Positions 8,671 to 17,461 of a stretch of DNA of 64,000 nt are shown one piece after another. The position numbers and the translations under genes are program-made. The stretch's first letter is position 1, and each line of letters begins with the position of its first letter. Below the pieces are notes generated by a model that had not been told where the DNA came from, did not search any database, and saw nothing but the letters and a program-made list of their open reading frames with translations. Origin of the DNA: JBKPNZ01 sp046732895 (lineage in GTDB: Bacteria; Actinomycetota; Thermoleophilia; Solirubrobacterales; 70-9); contig JBKPNZ010000008.1 of assembly GCA_046732895.1 (NCBI GenBank), positions 1 through 64,000 of the forward strand, given 5' to 3'.

Positions 8671-9291
8671 GTGGCAAGTCGCCCCTACCGCCAGCGAGCT
8701 CGCGCCGAGGAGGCCGAGCGGACGCGGATGCGGATCATCGATGCCGTCTTCGAACGCCTGCGGAAGGCGCCGGCCGAGCCTGTGGCGATCGACGGGATCG
8801 CGCGCGCCGCAGGGGTGGCGCGCTCGACCGTGTACGCGATCTTCGGCTCGCGGGCCGGCCTCTTCGACGCCGTCGGACGCGAGCTGGCAGACCGCTCTGG
8901 CTATCAACTCCTCGTCGACGCCAAGCACCAGCCGGATGCCCGCGAGCACCTGAGGGCGGGCCTTCGGGCCGCCAGCAGGATGTATGCCGCCAACCGCGAC
9001 ATCTATCGCGCCCTCCGCTCGATGGCGCAGCTCGACGAGCAGGCCGTCGGCGACGTGGTGACGAGGATGGACCAGGAGCGCGCGGCCGGGATGAAGCGGC
9101 TTGTCGGCAGGCTCGCCGAGCAGGGCGCACTCAGCAGCGACCTGAGCGCCGCTGACGCGGAGCACGTGCTCTGGACGCTGACCAGTTTCGAGACCTTCGA
9201 CCTCCTCCACACGGGACGAGAGCTGTCAACCCACCGGACGATCGAACTGCTCACCGAGACGGCCGAGCGCACCCTCTACTCGAAGCCCTAG
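8671..9291 (+). CDS. TetR-family transcriptional regulator
   Basis: 206 residues. The N-terminal TetR helix-turn-helix is clear at residues 15-62: RMRIIDAVFERL, IARAAGVARSTVYAIFGSRAGLF. The C-terminal helical domain binds an unknown ligand. The gene diverges from the flavin monooxygenase, and the palindrome at 8600-8616 is the obvious operator, so it is probably a local repressor of that enzyme and of itself. The stop shares CTAG with the convergent YciI-like gene. Confidence 0.88.
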   Translation: MASRPYRQRARAEEAERTRMRIIDAVFERLRKAPAEPVAIDGIARAAGVARSTVYAIFGSRAGLFDAVGRELADRSGYQLLVDAKHQPDAREHLRAGLRAASRMYAANRDIYRALRSMAQLDEQAVGDVVTRMDQERAAGMKRLVGRLAEQGALSSDLSAADAEHVLWTLTSFETFDLLHTGRELSTHRTIELLTETAERTLYSKP

Positions 9292-9641
9292 GCGGTGTTG
9301 TGGATGCCGCGGACCTCCACGGCGACGACGTGATCGTCGAGCACGCGAGCGGCGATCTCCTGCGCCCGCTCGAGCGTCTCGCATTCGAGCTCGTAGTAGG
9401 CACTGAGCTGGCTGACCGGCTCCGGAAACAGCGGCCCGTTCCCAGCGACGGTCTCCTCCCCCTCCAGCCGCAGCCACGTCGTCTCCTTCGGCAGATTGAG
9501 ACCGGCGCCACCGATGAGCTCGCCGGACGCCAGCAGCTCCTCGCGCAACGCAGCGTGCTTCCGCAGCACGACCTCCACGGCCTCCTCCGACATGGCCTCG
9601 GTGTGGGCCGGATCGGTATACATCAACAGCGCAAACTTCAT
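9288..9641 (-). CDS. YciI-related (DGPF-domain) small protein
   Basis: 117 residues of the YCII/DGPF ferredoxin-like fold: MKFALLMYTDP at the start, a central EELLASGELIGGAGL, and a C-terminal EVRGI strand. Such proteins are often encoded next to ECF sigma factors and their function is mostly unknown. None is adjacent here. GGAGCGAGATG supplies a ribosome binding site. A role in binding a small molecule is only inferred. Confidence 0.75.
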   Translation of the reverse strand: MKFALLMYTDPAHTEAMSEEAVEVVLRKHAALREELLASGELIGGAGLNLPKETTWLRLEGEETVAGNGPLFPEPVSQLSAYYELECETLERAQEIAARVLDDHVVAVEVRGIHNTA

Positions 9642-9696
9642 CTCGCTCCTTCCGACTCCAACTCCGGCCGATTCTCATCGGTCTGCCCGCTCGCGC

Positions 9697-9702
9697 TACC
9701 GT
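9697..9702 (+). promoter_or_regulatory. -10-like hexamer of the GNAT gene, leaderless spacing
   Basis: TACCGT ends seven bases before the GTG at 9710. It is a weaker match than the other leaderless candidates. Confidence 0.3.
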
Positions 9703-9709
9703 CGCATAG

Positions 9710-10327
9710 GTGATCTCGGGCAGCCCGCAGACGCGCCGCGCTGAGCTCAAGGACGGCCGCGTCGCCTTGGTCGCTCCGCTCGAAGCGAGCGACCGCCGGC
9801 GCTTCGTGCGCGGCATGGAGCACGCGAGCGCGGACTCCCTCTACTCGCGCTTCATGTCGCCGGTGACCAGCCTCTCCAGGGCGCAGCTGCGCTACCTGCT
9901 CAACGTCGACCACGCCGATCACGAGGCACTCCTCGCCGTTGACGAGGAGTCCGGCGAGGCAGTCGGCGTCGGTCGGTTCGTGCGCCTGGAGGACGACTCA
10001 GCCGCCGCCGAGGCCGCCGTGCTGGTCATCGACGCGTGGCAGGGCTGCGGCCTCGGCACGGCGCTCTGCCTGCTGCTGGCAGAGCGAGCGCGCGAGCTCG
10101 ACATCGAGCGCTTCGTGGCGTATCTGCTCGTTTCGAACAAGGCGATGCTGAGTGTGCTGGAGCGCCTCGGACCGATCCGGACGGTCTCGCGCGACGAAGC
10201 CGTGGTCGAGGTCGAGGTGACTCTGCCCGACACCGGAATCGGCGAGCAGATGAGCGAGGTGCTGAGAGCAGCTGCGGCGGGCGAGCTCGAGCCCCCGACG
10301 GGCGAGATCAAAGGCGCGGCGAGCTAG
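9710..10327 (+). CDS. GNAT-family N-acetyltransferase
   Basis: 205 residues. The acetyl-CoA-binding motif A region is visible as VLVIDAWQGCGLGTALCLLLAERA (residues about 104-127), where Q-x-x-G-x-G/A loops back to pyrophosphate. The N-terminal segment resembles the ATP-grasp-associated GNAT domains (DRRRFVRGMEHAS, LYSRFM). The acceptor substrate is unknown. The C-terminal 30 residues are extra. Downstream lie a hairpin repeat and an SnoaL-like remnant. Confidence 0.78.
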   Translation: MISGSPQTRRAELKDGRVALVAPLEASDRRRFVRGMEHASADSLYSRFMSPVTSLSRAQLRYLLNVDHADHEALLAVDEESGEAVGVGRFVRLEDDSAAAEAAVLVIDAWQGCGLGTALCLLLAERARELDIERFVAYLLVSNKAMLSVLERLGPIRTVSRDEAVVEVEVTLPDTGIGEQMSEVLRAAAAGELEPPTGEIKGAAS

Positions 10328-10341
10328 TCCGCCCGAATGAT

Positions 10342-10360
10342 CGCTTTGCATGGAAAGCGG
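10342..10360. repeat. Dispersed hairpin repeat, copy A
   Basis: CGCTTTGCATGGAAAGCGG folds as CGCTTT/AAAGCG with a 6-base loop. Read on the minus strand it contains TTCCATGCAAAGCG, identical to 14 bases of copy D at 14324-14341. Confidence 0.5.
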
Positions 10361-10386
10361 ATGTTCCCGCGAGATGCTGCGCAGGC

Positions 10387-10509
10387 ATGTCGCAGGAGAA
10401 CGTGGAGATCGTCCGCTGCGACTACGACGCCTTTGATCGATGGCACTTCCGCGTAACCCATAGGCTGCGGTCGCCTTTATCCGCCCCCCGGAGGCGAGGA
10501 CCGAGCTAA
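10387..10509 (+). pseudogene. Remnant of an SnoaL-like/NTF2-fold protein gene
   Basis: The 40-codon frame begins MSQENVEIVR followed by YDAF. That is the stereotyped N-terminus of SnoaL-like proteins of the MSQENVEIVRxxYxAFNRGD type. The similarity stops after about 18 residues and the rest (WHFRVTHRLRS...) is unrelated, against a family length of about 120-140. The TAA stop overlaps the stop of the convergent FAD oxidase gene. I read this as a 5' fragment left after deletion. Confidence 0.6.
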
Positions 10510-11909
10510 TCGGGCGAGATGTTCTGGTTGAGCCGGAGAAAGTTGTCGGGGTCGTACTTTCGCTTCAGCGACTTGAGGCGGTCGTACTTCTCCCCGCCGT
10601 AGGCCTGACGGACCCGCTCCTCGCCCTCTTCCATCAGGAAGTTCACGTAGACGTTCTGGTGGTACGGCTCGAGCGCCGACCACAGCCCCCGCGCCCATTC
10701 GCGCTCTGCGTCGAACCCCTCGCCGGTCTGAGTGATTCCAACGACGTTGACGGTGTGGCCCGCGGTGCGGCCCGTGAATGCGGCCGCGTCCTCGTCTACC
10801 CGGGCGACGGCGCCTCCGAGATGGAAGATCGAGAAGACGGTCTGCTGCGAGGCGATCCGCGGCCCGTGGTCGGCCATGATCTCGACGACCTCGTCGCTCA
10901 GCTCCGCCAGGTTGCAGGAGCGGATGTAGTACCACCAATCGTGCGGGAATGCCGGGTCCAGGCTCGCCTGATGGGCGACGTACGGCTTCGGCTCGCACAT
11001 GTCGAGCAACGGCGAGCCGAACCTTCTGAGCGGCTTCACGATCTCCTCGCCCTCGTCGACCGCCCCCGCGTAACAGCAGCCGATGACCGCCACGTGCTTG
11101 CCGTGGAGCTCGGCGGGCACGATGGGGGAAGGGGCGACCCGACGGCATGTGACGATCGTGGTCAGCTCGTCGGGCACCTCGGTGATCCAGTCGCGGTAGA
11201 ACCGCAGCAGCTCGGGCGAGTCCTCCATCGCCCAGAGGATCGGCCCGGCGAGCACCGTCGGCCCGACCGGGTTGAGGCGGAACTCGAACTCTGTGACGAT
11301 GCCGAAGTTCCCCCCGCCGCCTCGCACTCCCCAGAAGAGGTCTGGGTTCTCCCTATCCGACGCCTTCACGAATGCTCCGTCCGCGGTCACCAGATCGACG
11401 GAAAGGAGCTGGTCGATCGTCAGCCCGTACTTGCGCTCAAGCCAGCCGATTCCCCCACCTAGTGTGAGCCCCGCGAGGCCGGTGTGGGTGACGATCCCCG
11501 CCGGGACGGCGAGCCCGAAGGCCTGCGCCTCCCGGTCGAGCTCGCCGAGCAGAACGCCGGCCTGGGCCCGAGCCGTGCGCGCCTCCGGATCGACGCGGAT
11601 GCCCTTCATCTGCCGGAGATCGATCACCATCCCCGCATCGCAGATCGAGAGTCCGGGGTAGCTATGGCCGCCGCTTCGGAGCGCGACCAGAAGTCCCCGC
11701 TCCCGCGCGAATCGCACCGCCGCGGTCACGTCGGCGACCCCGGCGCAGCGTGCGATCAACCCCGGCCGGCGATCGATCGAGCCGTTCCAGATCCTGCGCT
11801 GGTCGTCGTAGGTGGCATCTGCGGGGCGGATTAGCTGACCGCCGAAGGAGCCGTCGAACTCGCGTAGCTCGTTCTCATCGATCGTGATCTCGGCGGTCGT
11901 CGCACTCAC
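10506..11909 (-). CDS. FAD-linked oxidase, berberine-bridge-enzyme type
   Basis: 467 residues. The PCMH-type FAD-binding domain covers residues about 40-215, with RSGGHSYPG carrying the histidine expected to bind FAD covalently, then GLTLGGGIGWLERKYGLTID. No cysteine of the bicovalent type is apparent at the expected second site. The C-terminal BBE motif is present as VYVNFL and YDPDNFLRLNQNI. Such enzymes oxidise alcohols, sugars or secondary metabolites with O2. The substrate is unknown and no biosynthetic cluster surrounds it. Confidence 0.88.
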   Translation of the reverse strand: MSATTAEITIDENELREFDGSFGGQLIRPADATYDDQRRIWNGSIDRRPGLIARCAGVADVTAAVRFARERGLLVALRSGGHSYPGLSICDAGMVIDLRQMKGIRVDPEARTARAQAGVLLGELDREAQAFGLAVPAGIVTHTGLAGLTLGGGIGWLERKYGLTIDQLLSVDLVTADGAFVKASDRENPDLFWGVRGGGGNFGIVTEFEFRLNPVGPTVLAGPILWAMEDSPELLRFYRDWITEVPDELTTIVTCRRVAPSPIVPAELHGKHVAVIGCCYAGAVDEGEEIVKPLRRFGSPLLDMCEPKPYVAHQASLDPAFPHDWWYYIRSCNLAELSDEVVEIMADHGPRIASQQTVFSIFHLGGAVARVDEDAAAFTGRTAGHTVNVVGITQTGEGFDAEREWARGLWSALEPYHQNVYVNFLMEEGEERVRQAYGGEKYDRLKSLKRKYDPDNFLRLNQNISPD

Positions 11910-12294
11910 GGGGTTTCCACTCTGACGAGATCTGGTTCGGGCTTGACGAACTATCTCACGATCCGGGAGCGAGGTCCGGACGCCTCTACCGACGTGTGAC
12001 GCTGCGGCCGCCTCGCCGTGTCGGGTCGCACCAAGCGCCTCGATTCCCGACTGACGCTCGTGGCGGCCTCGAAGGGTCGATCCGCCCTCCGCGCGATCAC
12101 GAACCTGCCCGTGGTACTCACAAACGTCGACTTCACCTCCGGCCGCGTCGACATCTCACAGGAGACGATCTGCGGTCGCTTCATGGCCGCATCGGCCGGC
12201 CAGGGTGCTCGGAGTGGAAAAGCGCCCCGCTCCGCTTTTCGTCCGAAGCGGGCATCCTTCTGCTTGTTGGGCTGGCGCGAGTACCATCGAGCCG
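11910..12294. other. Gene-poor gap, 385 bases
   Basis: Short frames exist on both strands (for example 12018-12204 plus and 11951-12184 minus) but neither has a recognisable protein signature, a ribosome binding site or family-like composition. The gap contains hairpin repeat copy B. It probably holds decayed sequence and the promoter of the secreted protein gene at 12295. Confidence 0.4.
12232..12251. repeat. Dispersed hairpin repeat, copy B
   Basis: CCGCTTTTCGTCCGAAGCGG is an imperfect inverted repeat (CCGCTT/AAGCGG arms, 8-base loop). It matches copy C at 12972-12991 in 18 of 20 bases. Confidence 0.6.
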
Positions 12295-12849
12295 ATGAGA
12301 GGGAGAACGATCTGCTCGATCACGCTGCTTGTCTCCCTCTCGCTGGCGGCGCCTAGTGACGCGCTTCGGCTGGGCGCGAAATTGGACCGCCCGGCCGATT
12401 ACGACTGGGCCTGCACCTACGACCCGTTTTGCACTTGGGCACAGACCAAGATCGACGGCAAGCTCATTCGGGCGCCCGTCTCGGGCACGATCACGCGGTG
12501 GAGCGTCAAGGAGCCCAACGGGACTTTCTGGCTACAGGTCCTTCGCAAGCGCGAGAACGGCAAGTACCGCTCCCTGCGCTCAACACACCCGGTCGGACCC
12601 ATCTTCAGCGGCACCGGCGAGGTGAGCCACTTCAAGACGCACCTGAAGATTCTCAAGGGCGACTTCATCGGGATCGGGGCCGAGGACTTCTACTCATCCT
12701 CCCTCGCAGCGGACAACGGGGAAAGCCCCGATGATTGCTTCGTGGGCTTCGTCCCCGGGCTCGTCGATGGCGAGAGCGCGAAACCGGTCTTTTGGGCAAA
12801 TCCCACCTGCACCTGGGTTCTCCTCTACAACGCGAGGCTGATCCACTGA
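12295..12849 (+). CDS. Uncharacterised secreted protein
   Basis: 184 residues from the ATG at 12295. An n-region (MRGR) and hydrophobic stretch ending near SDA, residue 23, form a signal peptide. The longer frame from 12205 would bury this signal. The mature part is beta-rich with four cysteines in two pairs (ACTYDPFCTW, then DDCF and PTCTW), suggesting two disulfides outside the membrane. GTITRW and the strand pattern resemble a small beta-sandwich, but I recognise no family. It sits among repeats in the accessory-looking region. Confidence 0.6.
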   Translation: MRGRTICSITLLVSLSLAAPSDALRLGAKLDRPADYDWACTYDPFCTWAQTKIDGKLIRAPVSGTITRWSVKEPNGTFWLQVLRKRENGKYRSLRSTHPVGPIFSGTGEVSHFKTHLKILKGDFIGIGAEDFYSSSLAADNGESPDDCFVGFVPGLVDGESAKPVFWANPTCTWVLLYNARLIH

Positions 12850-13122
12850 TGGCCCCCTCCATATCGGCGCCGGATCCCGCGGCCTGCCGAGATCAAGATC
12901 CGGCGAAGCCCGCAGCTTCAAGCTAGGTTCTTTTGCTTCCGATAGCGGTGGTCGGCGCGAAGTGAAGAGGGCCGCTTCTCGTCCAAAGCGGTAAGCAATC
13001 GGCCGCCCTTTTCGGCGTCTTCATCGATGTACAACGAGCGATGCCCGCGACGCCCTGACGGCCTCGGTGGCTTGCGCGATGAAGGATGGCTCGCGGCCAA
13101 GCAACCGCTCCTCGATTATCGC
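12850..13122. other. Intergenic region between convergent genes, holding repeat copy C
   Basis: No coding signature is seen on either strand over 273 bases. Apart from the repeat at 12972-12991 nothing is recognised. No clear terminator with a T-run is visible. Confidence 0.4.
12972..12991. repeat. Dispersed hairpin repeat, copy C
   Basis: CCGCTTCTCGTCCAAAGCGG shows the same arms and loop as copy B, with two substitutions. Confidence 0.6.
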
Positions 13123-14085
13123 TCAGCCGAGTCCCTGCGCGAAGCCCTGCCGCCAGCTCGGATATCGGAGCTGCCAGCCGAGCTCCCGCTTCGCCTTCTC
13201 GTTCGAGGCACCCCGCACATCGGTCATCATGACCGTTGCCGCCTCACCCGCCGCGAGCCGCCCCAGCCAGCGTGGGACACGCCTTGGTGGCTTGGCACCC
13301 AGCGCGCTCGCCAGCACCGGCAGCAACTCCCGCACGGGCGCGGGCTCGTCGTCGACGATGTAGTAGATACCCGGCTCGCCGCGCTCGACTGCGATGGCGG
13401 TCGCCGCCGCGGCGTCCTCGATGTGGACGTACGACCAGACGCCACCACCGCCGCCGACGATCGGGAACCGACGCTTGCGGATCGGCGCCGCCATCGCCGC
13501 ATCCGGAGCCAAGCTGATCGAGGTCCCCGGACCGTAGAAGCCGCCGTAGCGCAACGCGAGACCCTCGCCCCAGTCGATCGTCGTCACCGCCTGCTCCAGA
13601 TGGAGGAGCGCCTCCACTACCGGCCGCAGCGGTGTCGGCGGGTTGGGATCGAGGGGATCGGCCTCGGTCTGCACCGGCCCGCCCGTGCGAGCGTATCGGA
13701 AGGCCCCAAAGCTCTGCGCCACGAAGCGCCGTGCCCCCACGGCGCGGCCGGCGGCCAGGAGATGGTCCGTCCCCTCCGTACGCAGCCGGTTGGTCATTTT
13801 CGCCATGGAGGAGCGGTCGGGGTGCCGCGCATCCCGGATGCTCATCTTCCCGGACAACGCCGTCAGCTGATGCACGATCACCTCGGGCTCGGCGGAGGCC
13901 ACCGCCTGGGCGACGGCTTCGGGGTCGAGAGCGTCGGCCACGACCGGCCGCGCCCCCAACGCCCGCAGCCCATCCTGCTTCGACGCGGTCCTGGTCATCC
14001 CGACCACCTCGTGGCCTTGCGCCACGAGTTGCGGGACGAGCTCTCTGCCGAGAACGCCCGTGGCGCCGGCTACGAAGACCTTCAT
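13123..14085 (-). CDS. NAD(P)-binding extended SDR/epimerase-type protein
   Basis: 320 residues from the ATG at 14085, which has GAGGAG eight bases upstream; the longer open frame is ignored. The N-terminal Rossmann fold is MKVFVAGATGVLGREL. The catalytic region of extended SDRs is degenerate: FVAQSFGAFRYA replaces the usual S...YxxxK. It therefore probably acts as an NmrA/atypical SDR with an unknown substrate. A central GGGGVWSYVHIEDAAAA motif is typical of the NAD-dependent epimerase family. It stands alone. Confidence 0.75.
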   Translation of the reverse strand: MKVFVAGATGVLGRELVPQLVAQGHEVVGMTRTASKQDGLRALGARPVVADALDPEAVAQAVASAEPEVIVHQLTALSGKMSIRDARHPDRSSMAKMTNRLRTEGTDHLLAAGRAVGARRFVAQSFGAFRYARTGGPVQTEADPLDPNPPTPLRPVVEALLHLEQAVTTIDWGEGLALRYGGFYGPGTSISLAPDAAMAAPIRKRRFPIVGGGGGVWSYVHIEDAAAATAIAVERGEPGIYYIVDDEPAPVRELLPVLASALGAKPPRRVPRWLGRLAAGEAATVMMTDVRGASNEKAKRELGWQLRYPSWRQGFAQGLG

Positions 14086-14352
14086 GACTGCTCCTCTCGT
14101 CTCATTTGCCCTCGGAGACGAAGATAGGGGCGGTGGCTCCCCCGCGGTCCCGACGACCGGTGGCCCCGAGTCGAATTCCAACCCGCAGTGCACCGTAGGT
14201 TGCCAGCGAGCGCGTCGATGTCGGCGCTGCTCACGCTCGCAGGGGACGAAGAGCAGTGGTCCATTTGCGCCGCCCCCTCGCTGCCGCCTCGCGCGAGGAG
14301 GAGAAGCGCCCCGATTTCGTTTCGCATTCCATGCAAAGCGGCTACGTGCACA
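14086..14352. other. Intergenic region between epimerase and ggt, holding repeat copy D
   Basis: 267 bases with no supported gene. It contains the promoter side of the epimerase gene and the repeat at 14324-14341. Nothing else is recognised. Confidence 0.4.
14324..14341. repeat. Dispersed hairpin repeat, copy D
   Basis: GCATTCCATGCAAAGCGG shares TTCCATGCAAAGCG with the minus strand of copy A. The preceding AAGCGCCCCG also occurs just before copy B at about 12220-12229. Confidence 0.5.
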
Positions 14353-15906
14353 TCAGGCCAAGGCGACAGCCCCGCCCCGTCGCGAATCGCCGCCGCCGCG
14401 CAGCTCGCCCGTCCCAGGGTGCCGCATAACCCCGTGCACGCCGCCGAAGAACCAGTTCGTGCGGCGCCAGCGGTTCACGCCATAGCCGCGCTGCTCGAGG
14501 CGCTCGAGGCCCTCGGGGTCGACCCCCGGCTCGGCCTGCACCGTGCCGGCCTCGAAGTGCACCCTGGGCGCCTCAATCGCGGCCGCGATCTCCATTTCGT
14601 CGACGATCGTGCGGAGGATCGTCTGGAGGATCGCGGAGCGGATGCGGTTGGAGCCGCCGCTGCCGAGGGCCGCCTCGAGCTCGCCGTCGCGGACGACGAT
14701 CGTCGGGGCCATCATCGAGGTCATCCGCGTGCCCGGGGGGAGAGTGTGGAAGCCAAGCGGGTTCAGGTCCTCCTCGCCCAGCATGTTGTTCACATGCACG
14801 CCGGTGCCGGGCACGAGGATGCCGGAGCCGGTGCCGTTCGAGCAGGTCACGCTGGCGCAGGCGCCGTCTGAGTCGACGACCGTGATGTGGGTGGTCGAGC
14901 CCAGCTGATCGCCGGGCGCCCTGGGAGCCGGCCAGGAGGCGCCGAGCCGGGACCGCGCACGGGACTCAGCCTCGCCGAGCCGCTCGGGCGAGAGGAAGGT
15001 CGCGGCGAAGTCCCTCTCGTAGAGGCCCTGATGGAACTCGACGGTGCGCGCCGCCTGCGCCTCGGCCATGACCGCGACGATCTCCTCGATGCCTGCGCCG
15101 CCGAGGCGCTCCAGCAGGTCGAGGCAGTAGGCGATCAGGATGCCTCCGGAGGACGGCGGCGGGTTCGACAGGATGGCGCGGCCGCGGAAGGCGGCGCGGA
15201 CGGGCTCGCGCGGGGTCACCTCGTAGGCGGCCATGTCGTCGGCCGTGAGCGTGCCGCCCCGCTCGGTGACCCAGTCGGAGATGCGCTTCGCCGTCTCGCC
15301 GCGGTAGAACGGCTCGGGACCCTCCTCCCCGTAGCGCTCCAGGGCATCGGCCAGCTCGGGAAAGCGGAAGGTCTCGCCCTCGGCGAGCATCGCGCCCTCG
15401 GGCGCGTAGAGAGCGCGCGTCTCCTCGTACTCGGTCAGGACCGGGGTGAGGAGATCGAACAGGTACGCCTGCTGGGCGTTCACCTCGATGCCCTCGCGGG
15501 CGAGGGCGGCGACGGGCCGCACCAGCTCGGCCATGGCCATCGTGCCAAAGCGCTCGAGGGCGTCCCAGAGGCCCGCCGGCGTCCCCGCGACACCGCATGA
15601 CGCCGCGCCGATGTTGAACACCTGTGGAGTGCCGTCGAAGAGGACGGTCGCCGGCACGAGCTCCGAGGTGCGCTCGACTCCTCCACGGCCCGGGACCTCG
15701 ACGAAGAAGTCCAGCAGCACGTCGTCGCCGAACCCGTGGACGAGCATGAAGCCGCCGGCGCCGAACCCGGTGAGCGGGCTCTCGGCCGCGAAGGACGTGA
15801 GGACGGCCGCGACGGCGGCGTCGACGGCGTTCCCGCCCTCGCGCAGCACGCGCGCGCCCGCCTCGGCGGTGAGCGGATGGCCCGCTGCGACGGCTCCGCG
15901 GCTCAT
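14353..15906 (-). CDS. ggt: Gamma-glutamyltransferase family protein
   Basis: 517 residues of the Ntn-hydrolase GGT family, which self-cleaves to expose a nucleophilic threonine. The cleavage site is GSTTHITVVDSDG with Thr338 as the expected new N-terminus. Other family motifs are NAVDAAVA near residue 27, FGAGGFMLV near 48, SNPPPSSGG near 247 and GTRMTSMMAPTIV. No signal peptide is seen, unlike classical periplasmic GGT, so a cytoplasmic acylase- or GGT-like role is possible. Substrates may be glutathione analogues or gamma-glutamyl compounds. Confidence 0.88.
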   Translation of the reverse strand: MSRGAVAAGHPLTAEAGARVLREGGNAVDAAVAAVLTSFAAESPLTGFGAGGFMLVHGFGDDVLLDFFVEVPGRGGVERTSELVPATVLFDGTPQVFNIGAASCGVAGTPAGLWDALERFGTMAMAELVRPVAALAREGIEVNAQQAYLFDLLTPVLTEYEETRALYAPEGAMLAEGETFRFPELADALERYGEEGPEPFYRGETAKRISDWVTERGGTLTADDMAAYEVTPREPVRAAFRGRAILSNPPPSSGGILIAYCLDLLERLGGAGIEEIVAVMAEAQAARTVEFHQGLYERDFAATFLSPERLGEAESRARSRLGASWPAPRAPGDQLGSTTHITVVDSDGACASVTCSNGTGSGILVPGTGVHVNNMLGEEDLNPLGFHTLPPGTRMTSMMAPTIVVRDGELEAALGSGGSNRIRSAILQTILRTIVDEMEIAAAIEAPRVHFEAGTVQAEPGVDPEGLERLEQRGYGVNRWRRTNWFFGGVHGVMRHPGTGELRGGGDSRRGGAVALA

Positions 15907-15928
15907 GGCCGCACCTTACGTCCGCTGG

Positions 15929-17461
15929 CTAGCGGCCGGGGAGAAACTCGGGGACGTCGATCGCGAGGTCCCGCGGGCGCGACTCGAAGCTCTTGGCGGT
16001 CCCGGCGCGACGGTCGGGGTCGCGGCGAAACGAGGTCGTGCTCGTACCCACGGCGCGCTTCTCCGACGACGTGCCGTCCGCCCGGCGGCCGCGGCCGTCG
16101 AAGCGTGTGGCGATCACCGTCACCCAGACCTGATCGCTGAGCGACTCGTCGACGTTGGCGCCGAAGATGATGTTGGCGTCGGGATGGGCGGCCTCCTGGA
16201 CCACCTTGGCAGCTTCGCTCACCTCGAGCAGGGTCAGATCGTCCCCGCCGGTGATCGACAGCAGGATCGAGCGCGCGCCCTCGACCGAGGTCTCGAGCAG
16301 CGGCGACGAAACGGCCCGCTCGGCGGCGAAGGTGGCGCGGCTGTCGCCCGTGCCCATGCCGATCCCGAGCAGCGCCTGGCCGGCATCGCGCATCGTCGTG
16401 CGCACGTCCGCGAAGTCCAGGTTGATGAGGCCGGGGAGCGTGATCAGCTCGGAAATGCCCTGGACGCCCTGGCGCAGGACGTCGTCGGCAACCTGGAAGG
16501 CCTCGATCATCGTCGTGTTGCGCGCCAGCACGTTCAGGAGGCGCTCGTTGGGGACGACGATCAGGGTGTCGACCTCGGCGCCCAGCGCCTCGATCCCCTC
16601 CTCCGCCTGCTTCGCACGGCGGGTGCCCTCGAAGCGGAAGGGGCGCGTGATGATGCCGACCGCGAGCGCGCCCACGTCGCGCGCCAGGCGCGCGATCACG
16701 GGGGCCGCACCGGTGCCGGTGCCGCCGCCCGCGCCGGCCGTGATGAAGACCATGTCCGAGCCCTTGAGCAGCCGCTTGATCTTGTCCTGCTCCTCGAAGG
16801 CCGCCTTGTAGCCGAGCTCGGGATCGGAGCCGGCGCCGAGCCCGCGCGAGACGCCGCTGCCGAGGTGCACGGTCACGTCGGCCGTGGACTGCTGCAGCGA
16901 CTGCAGATCGGTGTTGATGGCCATGAACTCGACGCCCGGAATCTGGGCCTCGACCATGCGGTTGACAGCGTTGACGCCGGCGCCGCCGACGCCGACCACG
17001 CGGAGCACGGGTGAATGCGGCCGGGGGGCCCCGGAGGGTGCGCCGTACTCCGGATCCTCGCGGCCGTAGGCGGGACCCTCGACCTCGGGCACCTCCTCGG
17101 CAAAGATCCGCGACAGGCGGTCCTTGGCGCCGGGAATCACGGGCTCGTCCTCCTCGACGCGGTAGGCGCGCACGCGCTCGGGGTCGGCCGTCTCCTTGAC
17201 CGGCGGGACCGGGCGCTCTGGCGACATGGGCTCGGGCTCGACCGAAGTCCGCGATTCCTCCTGGTCGAAGAAATCGCCACCCGATGGAGTGGGCGGAGGA
17301 GTGCTCTCCCTGCGCTCGGCCGGCTGAGCCGGCATGACGCGCGTGTCCTGTTCCCCCCCGGGCGCCGGTGGCGCCTCGGGCGGCTCGTCGGGCTCGACGG
17401 TGCTGCGGAAGAGGTCGGCGAGCGGGCCCTCGCGCATGCTGGCCCGCTTACGACGCGCCAT
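15929..17461 (-). CDS. ftsZ: Cell division protein FtsZ with about 150-residue N-terminal extension
   Basis: 510 residues. The tubulin-like GTPase core spans about 152-460: GVGGAGVNAVNRM, the GTP signature GGGTGTG (245-251) and the catalytic T7-loop NLDFAD (Asn347, Asp349, Asp352). It ends with IDVPEFLPGR, the conserved C-terminal peptide that docks membrane tethers. All polymerisation residues are present, so it should form the Z-ring. The first 150 residues are Pro/Glu-rich and disordered, where most FtsZ have about 10. The gene overlaps parA by 14 bases and is not next to ftsQ/murC-type dcw genes. It could be the main FtsZ or a second copy. Confidence 0.92.
   Translation of the reverse strand: MARRKRASMREGPLADLFRSTVEPDEPPEAPPAPGGEQDTRVMPAQPAERRESTPPPTPSGGDFFDQEESRTSVEPEPMSPERPVPPVKETADPERVRAYRVEEDEPVIPGAKDRLSRIFAEEVPEVEGPAYGREDPEYGAPSGAPRPHSPVLRVVGVGGAGVNAVNRMVEAQIPGVEFMAINTDLQSLQQSTADVTVHLGSGVSRGLGAGSDPELGYKAAFEEQDKIKRLLKGSDMVFITAGAGGGTGTGAAPVIARLARDVGALAVGIITRPFRFEGTRRAKQAEEGIEALGAEVDTLIVVPNERLLNVLARNTTMIEAFQVADDVLRQGVQGISELITLPGLINLDFADVRTTMRDAGQALLGIGMGTGDSRATFAAERAVSSPLLETSVEGARSILLSITGGDDLTLLEVSEAAKVVQEAAHPDANIIFGANVDESLSDQVWVTVIATRFDGRGRRADGTSSEKRAVGTSTTSFRRDPDRRAGTAKSFESRPRDLAIDVPEFLPGR

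Noticed and set aside
11951..12184. A 77-codon minus-strand ORF
   Set aside because: No ribosome binding site, no recognisable protein features and Arg/Ser-rich composition typical of antisense GC-rich frames.
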